Positions 56,489-64,000 of a DNA stretch of 64,000 nucleotides are shown here, in pieces (positions within the stretch are counted from its first letter, which is position 1; every line of letters starts with the position of its first letter). Both the position numbers and the translations under genes were made by a program. Source of the stretch: Roseovarius carneus (GTDB lineage: Bacteria; Pseudomonadota; Alphaproteobacteria; Rhodobacterales; Rhodobacteraceae); the NCBI RefSeq assembly GCF_020141465.1, contig NZ_JAHSPD010000001.1, positions 834,501-898,500 of the forward strand, read 5' to 3'. A model generated the notes under the pieces. It was not told where the DNA came from. It did no database searches and was given only the letters and a program-made list of their open reading frames with translations.

Positions 56489-56679
56489 ATTCAATCCGCT
56501 CCGGTGTTTTGGCATCTTGTGACGGGCAATGACTTGCCCCGTTTCCCTTGCGCGCCTACAACATGCACCAATTCAGCGGGAATGCCTTGATCTTAAGGCG
56601 ATGTAAGACCCCACTGGCAGAGTGTCAACGCCGCGCACCCCTGAGTGCCCCACGCCCTATATGGCAAAGGATGACCCAT

Positions 56680-57534
56680 ATGATCCCCCAGCTTTCCCAC
56701 CTCCCGCTCTGCGCCGCCATGATCGGGGCGCTCGCCCTGCCTGCCACGGCACAGGATGACGTGACTGCCGATACGGTTGTGGCCACGGTCAACACCACAG
56801 AAATCACTCTGGGCCACATGATCGTGCTGCGCGCGGGGCTGCCGGATCAGTTCGCGCAACTGCCCGCAGATGTGCTTTACACCGGCATTCTGGACCAATT
56901 GGTGCAGCAAACCCTGATGATGGATGCCCATGGCGAGGACCTGTCGAAGGTGAGCCAATTGATGCTGGAAAATGAGCGCCGCGCTGTGACGGCCAGCGAA
57001 GAGATCAACCGCATCACCACGACCGCCGTGAACGATGCCGCGATCGAGGCATATTTTCAGGCCAACTACGTCAATGGCGACGATGTGACCGAATACAGTG
57101 CCTCACATATTCTGGTCGAGACCGAAGAAAAAGCACAGGAGCTTGTCGGGCTTCTGGACGGGGGGGCCGATTTCGCAGCCCTCGCGCAGGAGCATTCCAC
57201 AGGTCCCTCTGGCCCCAACGGTGGGCAGCTTGGCTGGTTTGGCCCCGGCATGATGGTTGAGGAGTTCCAAGAGGCGGTTGAGCAGATGGAGGTGGGGAGC
57301 GTATCGCCCCCCGTCCAGACACAATTCGGCTGGCATCTGATCCTGCTCTCCGAGACACGCGCAGCCGAGCGCCCCGAACTGAACGACGTGCGCGGAGAGA
57401 TTGAGGAGGCGCTGCGTGTAGCCGCTGTGGAGGAGGCTGTCTTAGCCCTGACCGAGATGGGCGATGTGGACCGCGCAGCTGGTGACGCGCTCAGCCCCTC
57501 GGTGCTGGACCGTTTCGACCTTTTGGCAGACTGA
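56680..57534 (+). CDS. Periplasmic parvulin-type peptidyl-prolyl isomerase
   Basis: A 284-residue protein with signal peptide (LPLCAAMIGALALPATA), a SurA-like N-terminal helical part and a parvulin domain with ASHILVETEEKAQELVGLLD, FAALAQEHSTGPSGPNGGQL and PPVQTQFGWHLILL. It should help outer-membrane or secreted proteins fold in the periplasm. The start at 56680 is eight bases after AAAGGA. Divergent to secA, followed by argJ after four bases. Confidence 0.9.
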   Translation: MIPQLSHLPLCAAMIGALALPATAQDDVTADTVVATVNTTEITLGHMIVLRAGLPDQFAQLPADVLYTGILDQLVQQTLMMDAHGEDLSKVSQLMLENERRAVTASEEINRITTTAVNDAAIEAYFQANYVNGDDVTEYSASHILVETEEKAQELVGLLDGGADFAALAQEHSTGPSGPNGGQLGWFGPGMMVEEFQEAVEQMEVGSVSPPVQTQFGWHLILLSETRAAERPELNDVRGEIEEALRVAAVEEAVLALTEMGDVDRAAGDALSPSVLDRFDLLAD

Positions 57535-57538
57535 GCCC

Positions 57539-58768
57539 ATGGCAAAAATCACCCACGTCTCGCCGCTGGCACCGCCCGCGTTTCCCAAGCTTCCGGTGAT
57601 TGAGGGCGTGCGCTTTGCGACCGCCGCCGCCGGAGTGAAATACGCGGACCGCACGGACGTGATGCTGGCCCATCTGGCGCCCGGCAGCACGGTTGCGGGG
57701 GTGTTCACACGCTCGGCCACGCGCGCAGCCCCGGTGCTGGATTGTCAGGCCAAGATTGGTCGCCCCTCTGATGCAGGGGCCGCGATTATCGTGAATTCTG
57801 GCAATGCCAACGCCTTCACCGGCGCGCTTGGGGTCGAGGCGGTGCGGGCCGTCACCGCCGCTGTGGCCGCAGCCGTGGATGTGCCGGAGACGCGGGTGTT
57901 TTCATCCTCCACCGGGGTAATCGGGGAGCCGCTGCCCCATGACCGTATCACCGCGAAAGCCGTCGAACTGGCCGCTGCCCTAAGCCCCGACGGGATTGAG
58001 GCTGCTGCCCGTGCCATCATGACCACCGACACCTTCGCCAAAGGCTCGGCCACCGAAGTCGTGATCGACGGGCAAACAGTGCGCATCGCCGGGATCGCGA
58101 AAGGCTCGGGCATGATCGCGCCGGATATGGCGACGATGTTGGTCTATATCTTCACCGACGCCGCCGTGCCGATGCCTGTGCTGCAATCCATGACGGGCGC
58201 GCTCAACCGCACTACGTTCAACTGCATTACCGTCGATAGCGATACGTCCACCTCCGATACCGTGCTAGTGGGGGCGACGGGGGCGAGCGGCGTGCAAATC
58301 ACCGAACATTCCATCGGCTTCATGGAAGGGCTGCGCCGCGTCATGCTGGATTTGGCCCATCAGGTGGTGTGCGACGGCGAGGGGGCCACGAAATTCGTCG
58401 AGATATCCGTGACGGGTGCGGCAAGCGACAGCGACGCACATATCCACGCCAAATCCATCGCCAACTCACCACTGGTGAAAACCGCGCTGGCTGGAGAGGA
58501 TGCCAATTGGGGCCGCGTCGTCATGGCCGTGGGCAAATCCGGCGCACGGGCCGACCGTGATCGGCTGTCGATCTGGTTCGGCGATATTCTCGTGGCCAAT
58601 AATGGCTGGGTGAACCCCGGCTATAGCGAGGCGGACGCGGCGGCCTATATGAAGGGCCAGAACCTGGTGATCAGCGTCGATCTGGGCCTTGGCGGGGGGA
58701 CGGCGCGCGTTTGGACCTGCGACCTCACCCACAGGTATATCGACATCAACGCAGATTACCGCTCATGA
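57539..58768 (+). CDS. argJ: Glutamate N-acetyltransferase/amino-acid acetyltransferase
   Basis: A 409-residue ArgJ, which moves the acetyl group from N-acetylornithine to glutamate. The self-cleavage Thr lies in [13 protein letters not shown], dividing the chain into two subunits. [13 protein letters not shown] and [20 protein letters not shown] are typical family segments, as is the C-terminal [18 protein letters not shown]. The start at 57539 is four bases after the parvulin stop. It overlaps mutT by four bases. Confidence 0.95.
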   Translation: MAKITHVSPLAPPAFPKLPVIEGVRFATAAAGVKYADRTDVMLAHLAPGSTVAGVFTRSATRAAPVLDCQAKIGRPSDAGAAIIVNSGNANAFTGALGVEAVRAVTAAVAAAVDVPETRVFSSSTGVIGEPLPHDRITAKAVELAAALSPDGIEAAARAIMTTDTFAKGSATEVVIDGQTVRIAGIAKGSGMIAPDMATMLVYIFTDAAVPMPVLQSMTGALNRTTFNCITVDSDTSTSDTVLVGATGASGVQITEHSIGFMEGLRRVMLDLAHQVVCDGEGATKFVEISVTGAASDSDAHIHAKSIANSPLVKTALAGEDANWGRVVMAVGKSGARADRDRLSIWFGDILVANNGWVNPGYSEADAAAYMKGQNLVISVDLGLGGGTARVWTCDLTHRYIDINADYRS

Positions 58769-59163
58769 CCGTCGTTCTAGTTTCGGCGGTGGCGCTCATA
58801 GATGTAGATGGACGCATCCTGTTGGCTCAGCGCCCCGAAGGCAAATCTATGGCGGGCCTGTGGGAATTTCCGGGTGGCAAGGTGGAGCCGGGCGAGACGC
58901 CGGAAGCCGCACTTATCCGCGAGTTGCAGGAGGAGCTTGGGATCGACACGTGGTCAAGCTGCCTTGCTCCACTGACCTTCGCAAGCCACAGCTACGAAAA
59001 GTTCCATCTGCTGATGCCGCTCTTTGCCTGCCGCAAGTGGGAGGGGATTCCGCAAGCCCGCGAAGGGCAGACCCTCAAATGGGTCCGCGCGCAGGATCTG
59101 AAGAATTACCCCATGCCGCCCGCCGATATTCCGCTCATTCCGATCCTGCGCGATTGGCTCTGA
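58765..59163 (+). CDS. mutT: MutT-like 8-oxo-dGTP diphosphatase
   Basis: A 132-residue Nudix hydrolase. The Nudix box is [20 protein letters not shown] followed by ELGI, a full GX5EX7REUXEEXGU match. [20 protein letters not shown] before it is typical of MutT, which removes 8-oxo-dGTP from the nucleotide pool. The ATG overlaps the argJ stop (ATGA). Confidence 0.93.
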   Translation: MTVVLVSAVALIDVDGRILLAQRPEGKSMAGLWEFPGGKVEPGETPEAALIRELQEELGIDTWSSCLAPLTFASHSYEKFHLLMPLFACRKWEGIPQAREGQTLKWVRAQDLKNYPMPPADIPLIPILRDWL

Positions 59164-59205
59164 GGCCGGGCCTTGCGCAACAATCTTGTTTCGCGGCGGC
59201 AGAAA

Positions 59206-59220
59206 TTAAGCTATCGTTAA
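59206..59220 (+). promoter_or_regulatory. CtrA-type binding site upstream of a small peptide gene
   Basis: TTAA (59206-59209), seven bases, TTAA (59217-59220) is a perfect CtrA consensus. It lies about 80 bases before the 44-residue peptide gene and after the mutT stop. Confidence 0.65.
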
Positions 59221-59238
59221 TAAAGGGTCTGTTACATC

Positions 59239-59256
59239 TGTCTTAGCCTTAAGACA
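59239..59256. other. Short hairpin between mutT and the small peptide gene
   Basis: TGTCTTA (59239-59245) and TAAGACA (59250-59256) pair perfectly around a four-base loop. It may be a regulator site or part of a leader; no T-run follows. Confidence 0.4.
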
Positions 59257-59298
59257 AATTTGCCTAAAACATTAACGTCACGTCTGGGGGGATATGAC

Positions 59299-59433
59299 AT
59301 GTTGAAAACGATTCGGCTTGGAAGTTGCGTGCTCGTTCAGGGCATCTTTGTGAAGCTGCTGCCCGATGGGCGTGTTCAAGTACGCGACGGCGAGCGGGTT
59401 TACGCCGGCCATCCAGTGAGCAAAGCCGCATAA
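59299..59433 (+). CDS. Small conserved-looking peptide gene (44 residues)
   Basis: An ATG at 59299 opens a 44-codon gene ending TAA at 59431-59433. The product starts MLKTIRLGSCVLVQGIFVK and then reads LPDGRVQVRDGERVYAGHPV, a likely small beta-fold with one Cys. GGGGG precedes the start by about ten bases, a CtrA site lies upstream, and a good terminator follows at 59463-59491, so this looks like a complete monocistronic unit. I know no function. Confidence 0.7.
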   Translation: MLKTIRLGSCVLVQGIFVKLLPDGRVQVRDGERVYAGHPVSKAA

Positions 59434-59462
59434 GAGGCCTAGCCTGATTTGAAATGACATAG

Positions 59463-59491
59463 GGGCTGCCTCACACGGGGCGGCCCTTTTT
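59463..59491 (+). terminator. Terminator of the 44-residue peptide gene
   Basis: GGGCTGCC (59463-59470) pairs with GGCGGCCC (59479-59486) with one G-T wobble, then five T residues. Confidence 0.85.
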
Positions 59492-59529
59492 GTTTGCCAC
59501 GCTCCACTGTCAAACCCACAAAAGAAAAC

Positions 59530-59553
59530 GGCCCACAGTTTGCGCTGCGGGCC
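59530..59553 (-). terminator. Terminator of infB
   Basis: Minus-strand stem from 59553-59545 and 59538-59530 (GGCCCGCAG with CTGTGGGCC, one wobble), followed by TTTTC. Confidence 0.85.
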
Positions 59554-59581
59554 GTCCGTGTGTTCTCAATATCGCCAGAGA

Positions 59582-62077
59582 TTATGCGAGCGTGCGGACC
59601 ACTTCCTCGCGCTCGAAAATCTCGATCACGTCATCGGGGCGCACATCCTCATAGGATTCAAACGCCATCCCGCATTCCTGACCCGATTGCACCTCGGCCA
59701 CTTCATCCTTGAAGCGTTTGAGCGTTTTCAATGTGCCCTCATGGATCACGACATCATCGCGCAGAAGGCGTACACCGGCCGAGCGGCGCGCAACACCTTC
59801 GGTCACGAGGCAACCCGCCACTTTGCCAATGCCGGTCACCTTGAAGACCTCTTTGATCTTCGCATAACCGATGAACTTCTCGCGGATCTCCGCGCCCAGA
59901 AGGCCAGAGGCCGCCGCTTTCACGTCATCGACCAGATCGTAGATCACCGAGTAATAGCGGATCTCCACACCTTTCTGGTTCGCGCTCTGACGGGCGGGCG
60001 CATTGGCCCGCACGTTAAACCCGAAGACAGGCGCGCCGGACGCCTCGGCGAGGCCGATATCGCTCTCGGTGATGGCCCCAACACCCGAATGAAGCACGCG
60101 CACGCGCACCTCATCATTGCCGATCTTCTCCATAGCCTGAACGATCGCCTCGGCAGAGCCCTGCACATCGGCTTTCACGATCACTGGCATTTCGGCCATG
60201 GTCTCGCTTTGCTTGGCCTGAGACATCAACTGTTCCAGCGTCACGGCAGCACCCGCCGCCGCGCGTTTTTCCTTAGCGGCCTTCTCGCGGTATTCCGCGA
60301 TCTCACGCGCCTGCGCTTCTGTGTCAACAACGTTCAGAACATCGCCTGCCTCGGGTGTGCCATTGAGACCAAGAACCTCGACCGGAACCGAGGGCCCCGC
60401 CTCTTTCACACGCTCGCCATGGTCGTTGATCAGCGCACGGACCTTGCCATATTGCTCGCCCACGACAAAGATATCGCCTTGTTTCAGCGTGCCTTTCTGA
60501 ACCAAAACCGTGGCAACAGGGCCGCGCCCCACATCCAGCTGCGCCTCAATCACGGCACCTTCGGCGGCGCGGTCGGGGTTGGCTTTAAGCTCAAGAATTT
60601 CCGCCTGAAGGGCAATCGCCTCCAGAAGGTCCGGAAGGCCCTGACCCGTGATCGCAGACACCTCGACATCCTGCACTTCGCCCGACATTTTTTCCACGAT
60701 CACTTCATGCTGAAGCAGATCAGTGCGCACCTTGTCAGGGTTTGCGGAGGGCTTGTCGATCTTGTTGATCGCCACGATCATCGGCACATTGGCCGCTTTC
60801 GCGTGGGCAATCGCCTCAATCGTCTGGGGCATGACCGCATCATCAGCCGCCACCACCAGAATAACGATATCCGTCACCTGCGCACCGCGTGAGCGCATGG
60901 ACGTGAACGCTGCGTGGCCGGGTGTATCAAGGAAAGACAGAACCGCACCGGTATCGGTTGTCACCTGATAAGCACCAATATGCTGGGTGATCCCGCCCGC
61001 CTCGCCCGCCACAACTCGGGCGTCGCGGATAGCATCGAGAAGCGATGTCTTGCCGTGGTCGACATGGCCCATGATTGTGATCACTGGCGGGCGAGGCTGA
61101 AGATCGCCTTCGCTGTCTTCGACCGCGTCGATCACATCTTCCACATCCGAATCCGAGACGCGCACAACACGGTGGCCAAACTCTTCGATGATCAGCTCCG
61201 CAGTATCCGCATCAATCGCCTCATTCTGTGCAACCATCATCCCGCTGGTCATCAGCGATTTGACAACATCGCCCACACGCTCGGCCATACGGTTGGCAAG
61301 CTCGGAGACAACGATGGTCTCGGGCAGTTGCACGTCACGCACGATCTTTTCACGCTCTTGGCTGCCGCCCATCGCCTTCTGGCGGGCGCGCTCTTGCTTG
61401 CGCTTCATCGCGGCCATGGATTTCTGACGGCCACCTTCGCCACCAGACAACGCCTGATTGAGCGTCAGCTTGCCGGAGCGGCGTGCGTCGCCCCCCATGC
61501 CCTTGCCTTTGGCAGGACGTTGATCACGGTCGCGGTCCTGTTTGCGCGCAGGGGCGGCATCAGGACGGTTCGTCGGCGCACCACGGCCCGAAGGCGATTC
61601 GGACGGTGCTGCCGCAGGGGCAGCCGCGGCAAGCTTGGCGGCCTCAACGGCGGCGCGTGCGCGCTCTTCCTCTTCAGCCTTGGCTTTCAGCGCTTCGGCC
61701 CGCTCTTGCTCTTCGCGCTCTTTTGCTTCGATCTCGTCGCGGCGACGCTCACGGTCTTCTGCGCGCGCCTTCTCATCGGCTTCGCGCTGCGCGGCCTCAT
61801 CGCTCTCGCGGGCTTTCGCGGCGGCAAGCGCCTTCATCCGGCGGTCAAGCTCAGCATCAGAAATGCCTGCGGGACGCTTGGACGGGTCACTCGCGGGCGC
61901 AGGTTTCGCCATGGCAGACGCACCAGGTGCAGCCCCCGGTTTGGGCACCACAACACGCTTGCGCTTGGTTTCCACCACGACGTTCTTGGTGCGCCCATGG
62001 CTGAAGCTTTGCTTCACATTCCCCGGACGGGATCCGCCGCGCACACCCAGTGTTTTCTTTCCGTCGTTGTCGCTCAT
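59582..62077 (-). CDS. infB: Translation initiation factor IF-2
   Basis: An 831-residue GTPase that places initiator tRNA on the 30S subunit. After an N-terminal IF2 region and a long charged helical part (about residues 80-180) come the G-domain motifs: [14 protein letters not shown] (G1), DTPGHAAF (G3) and NKIDKPS (G4). Domains II-IV follow with [20 protein letters not shown] at the end. The start at 62077 overlaps the ylxR stop by four bases. Confidence 0.97.
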   Translation of the reverse strand: MSDNDGKKTLGVRGGSRPGNVKQSFSHGRTKNVVVETKRKRVVVPKPGAAPGASAMAKPAPASDPSKRPAGISDAELDRRMKALAAAKARESDEAAQREADEKARAEDRERRRDEIEAKEREEQERAEALKAKAEEEERARAAVEAAKLAAAAPAAAPSESPSGRGAPTNRPDAAPARKQDRDRDQRPAKGKGMGGDARRSGKLTLNQALSGGEGGRQKSMAAMKRKQERARQKAMGGSQEREKIVRDVQLPETIVVSELANRMAERVGDVVKSLMTSGMMVAQNEAIDADTAELIIEEFGHRVVRVSDSDVEDVIDAVEDSEGDLQPRPPVITIMGHVDHGKTSLLDAIRDARVVAGEAGGITQHIGAYQVTTDTGAVLSFLDTPGHAAFTSMRSRGAQVTDIVILVVAADDAVMPQTIEAIAHAKAANVPMIVAINKIDKPSANPDKVRTDLLQHEVIVEKMSGEVQDVEVSAITGQGLPDLLEAIALQAEILELKANPDRAAEGAVIEAQLDVGRGPVATVLVQKGTLKQGDIFVVGEQYGKVRALINDHGERVKEAGPSVPVEVLGLNGTPEAGDVLNVVDTEAQAREIAEYREKAAKEKRAAAGAAVTLEQLMSQAKQSETMAEMPVIVKADVQGSAEAIVQAMEKIGNDEVRVRVLHSGVGAITESDIGLAEASGAPVFGFNVRANAPARQSANQKGVEIRYYSVIYDLVDDVKAAASGLLGAEIREKFIGYAKIKEVFKVTGIGKVAGCLVTEGVARRSAGVRLLRDDVVIHEGTLKTLKRFKDEVAEVQSGQECGMAFESYEDVRPDDVIEIFEREEVVRTLA

Positions 62078-62706
62078 GTCGTCTTCTTTCCTTTTCGGCG
62101 CGCGTTCTCGCCGTCCGAGACGCGCAGGGCCTTCAGCCTTGCCGCCTCCTCTACAACACGTTGCGCCAAACCTCCAGCGCGCAGTGCGGCGTGGATTGTG
62201 GTTTGGCGCCCAAATGCTTGGCCGAGCTCATCGGCAGTCAGCCAGCCGATGAAAAACCCATAATGCGGCGTGCTGAGCTTTGATTTTCCGCGCTCGGACC
62301 CGTCTGACGCTTGGATAAGCACTTCGGCCTCATCCTTCATCAGCCACGCCTTCACCCGCTCATACCCGGAAGTGGCGCCGCCGCCCTTGCGCGCAAGGCT
62401 GATCAGATCAACCACCCGGCGGGCCAGCATCGCCTCGACCTGCGCAGGCAGATCATCGGAGACCTGAACCGCCTGTTTGGCCGCGCGGGCAAACAGGCCT
62501 TTGGTGGCCGCTTTGGCCAGCGCCTCGGGCGTCGTGGTCACCCAGATGCCGCGCCCAGGCAGCTTTTGCGCCAAATCCGGAACAACCTGCCCATCCGGGC
62601 CGATCACAAATCGGATCATGTCAAACATAGGGCGCACCTCGCCCGTGGCGATGCATTTACGCTCTGGACCGTTTTCCCGGTCTTTGGGTTGCCCGCCGCG
62701 CCCCAT
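62074..62706 (-). CDS. YlxR (DUF448) protein fused to an L7Ae-like domain
   Basis: A 210-residue protein. The N-terminal YlxR domain has [20 protein letters not shown] and [18 protein letters not shown]. The C-terminal half (about residues 90-190) resembles L7Ae/YlxQ RNA-binding proteins ([20 protein letters not shown]). In many bacteria these are two genes between nusA and infB; here they are one, as common in alphaproteobacteria. It is an RNA- or RNase-P-interacting factor by family knowledge. Confidence 0.88.
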   Translation of the reverse strand: MGRGGQPKDRENGPERKCIATGEVRPMFDMIRFVIGPDGQVVPDLAQKLPGRGIWVTTTPEALAKAATKGLFARAAKQAVQVSDDLPAQVEAMLARRVVDLISLARKGGGATSGYERVKAWLMKDEAEVLIQASDGSERGKSKLSTPHYGFFIGWLTADELGQAFGRQTTIHAALRAGGLAQRVVEEAARLKALRVSDGENARRKGKKTT

Positions 62707-62729
62707 CAGGTCCTTCGCAGGGCCTGAGA

Positions 62730-64000
62730 TCAGGCCCCGCTCTCCTCATCAGAGGCGCCGTCAGCATCCTCTTCGATAGCCTCAGACTCAAGCTCGGCGG
62801 GATCAACCCAACCCAGCATGATCCGTGCGGTCATGACCATGTCCTGCGCCTCTTGGAGCGACAAATCGAAAGGCTCTAGGATCCCATCATCCTTCACACG
62901 CTCCCCGTCCACTTGGGTCCAGCCGCCGGCCAGCTCCCAATCAGCGCAGGTTGCAAAATCTTCCAGCGTTTTCACGTCATCCTTGGCCAGCGCGAGGATC
63001 ATCTGAGGCGTCAGGCCCTCAAACTCCACAAGGCTATCCTCGACGCCCAGCGCACGAGCCTCGTCCATGGCCGCTTTGGCCTTGGCTTCAAGAATATCGC
63101 GCGCGCGGGCCTGAAGCTCGCTCGCGGTGTCCTCGTCAACGCCGTCGATCACCAAAAGCTCGTCCACCTCGACATACGCCACCTCCTCAAGGGTGGTGAA
63201 CCCTTCGGAGACAAGAAGCTGCGCAAAAAACTCGTCCAGATCGAGCGTTTCCATGAAGAGGCCTGTGCGCTCCTCAAACTCTTTCTGACGGCGCTCGCTG
63301 TCTTCGGCTTCGGTCATGATGTCGATATCAAGCCCGGTCAACTGCGACGCCAGACGCACGTTCTGACCCCGGCGACCAATCGCAAGGCTCAGCTGCTCTT
63401 CGGGCACAACCACATCGATCTTGCCCGCTTCCTCGTCCAGAACAACCTTGCTCACCTCGGCGGGCTGCAACGCGTTCACGAGGAAGGTCGGCTGATCCTC
63501 ATTCCACGGAATGATGTCGATCTTTTCGCCCTGAAGCTCGTTCACGACGGCCTGAACACGGCTGCCGCGCATACCGACGCAAGCGCCCACAGGGTCAATC
63601 GAGCTGTCATAGGAAATCACGGCGATCTTGGCGCGAGATCCCGGATCACGGGCGCAGGCCTTGATCTCGATGATGCCATCATAGATCTCGGGCACCTCCA
63701 TCTTGAACAGCTCTATCATGAATTCAGGCGCGGTGCGGCTGAGGAAAATCTGCGGGCCGCGCGCTTCGCGGCGCACATCCTTGATGTAGCAGCGGATACG
63801 GTCATTGGGGCGATAGGCTTCGCGGCCGATCTTCTCGTTGCGGCGCAGGATTGCTTCACCCCGGCCCACATCCACGATGACGTTGCCATACTCTTCGCGC
63901 TTGACCTGACCGTTAATGATCGTGCCTGCGCGGTCCTTGAATTCCTCAAACTGACGGTCCCGCTCGGCTTCGCGCACCTTTTGCAAGATCACCTGCTTGG
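62730..64000 (-). CDS. nusA: Transcription termination/antitermination factor NusA (5' end cut)
   Basis: The first about 100 residues lie beyond the window. Visible are the S1 domain (GTIINGQVKREEYGNVIVDV), two KH domains (GMRGSRVQAVVNELQGEKID and LAIGRRGQNVRLASQLTGLD) and the C-terminal acidic repeats (DLDEFFAQLLVSEGFTTLEE) typical of proteobacterial NusA. It binds RNA polymerase and the rrn antitermination complex. It leads the nusA-ylxR-infB operon, with 23 bases to ylxR. Confidence 0.96.
   Translation of the reverse strand, partial: KQVILQKVREAERDRQFEEFKDRAGTIINGQVKREEYGNVIVDVGRGEAILRRNEKIGREAYRPNDRIRCYIKDVRREARGPQIFLSRTAPEFMIELFKMEVPEIYDGIIEIKACARDPGSRAKIAVISYDSSIDPVGACVGMRGSRVQAVVNELQGEKIDIIPWNEDQPTFLVNALQPAEVSKVVLDEEAGKIDVVVPEEQLSLAIGRRGQNVRLASQLTGLDIDIMTEAEDSERRQKEFEERTGLFMETLDLDEFFAQLLVSEGFTTLEEVAYVEVDELLVIDGVDEDTASELQARARDILEAKAKAAMDEARALGVEDSLVEFEGLTPQMILALAKDDVKTLEDFATCADWELAGGWTQVDGERVKDDGILEPFDLSLQEAQDMVMTARIMLGWVDPAELESEAIEEDADGASDEESGA

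Overview
The window is a 64 kb piece of a GC-rich alphaproteobacterial chromosome, most likely from the Rhodobacterales (Roseobacter group). The evidence is indirect: gene families and gene orders typical of that group (lspA, DUF3035 lipoprotein and two M16 peptidases in a row; heparinase-like protein next to rsmB and purH; ald divergent from an Lrp/AsnC regulator; a fused ylxR/L7Ae gene before infB), perfect CtrA-type TTAA-N7-TTAA sites, and codon use. No rRNA, tRNA, CRISPR array, integrase or intact transposase was seen.

Layout. 0-3.4 kb: thioesterase, then a copper-export unit (copA, cueR) behind a textbook CueR promoter. 3.4-6.8 kb: a minus-strand catabolic operon (GntR regulator, DapA-like aldolase, decayed ALDH/methyltransferase remnants, FAD amine oxidoreductase) with a nested palindromic operator. 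6.8-11.5 kb: trkH, a ThDP decarboxylase, a structured intergenic repeat, aroC, a ribbon-helix-helix protein. 11.5-14.2 kb: glyoxalase I plus a two-subunit FAD/3Fe-4S GMC dehydrogenase exported by Tat. 14.2-19.8 kb: an accessory patch with two orphan genes of unusual composition (one with a coiled coil and a RelE-like tail, one with a HEPN-like C-terminus), a VIT-family transporter and a duplicated fragment of an aminotransferase gene. 19.8-25.5 kb: ald/lrp, guanidinium-type SMR exporter, quinone oxidoreductase, lipid A acyltransferase, and a self-inhibited Fic protein. 25.5-33 kb: minus-strand RNA and translation block (rbfA, truB, rpsO, pnp) with a PII-like protein and an RTX protein between. 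33-46 kb: dapB, rsmB, purH, lspA, M16 peptidases and others. 46-54 kb: a full-length 5-oxoprolinase-type enzyme, radC with a CtrA site, an OmpA-fused substrate-binding protein. 54-64 kb: secA, a parvulin, argJ, mutT, a 44-residue peptide gene behind a second CtrA site, then infB, ylxR and nusA (cut by the window edge).

Most of the window is core metabolism and information processing. The best candidates for undescribed biology are the two orphan proteins at 14.4-16.0 kb and 18.6-19.7 kb, which look like single-gene defence or toxin-type proteins, and the small CtrA-linked peptide gene near 59.3 kb. These functional readings are inferences from motifs read by eye; no database search was possible.
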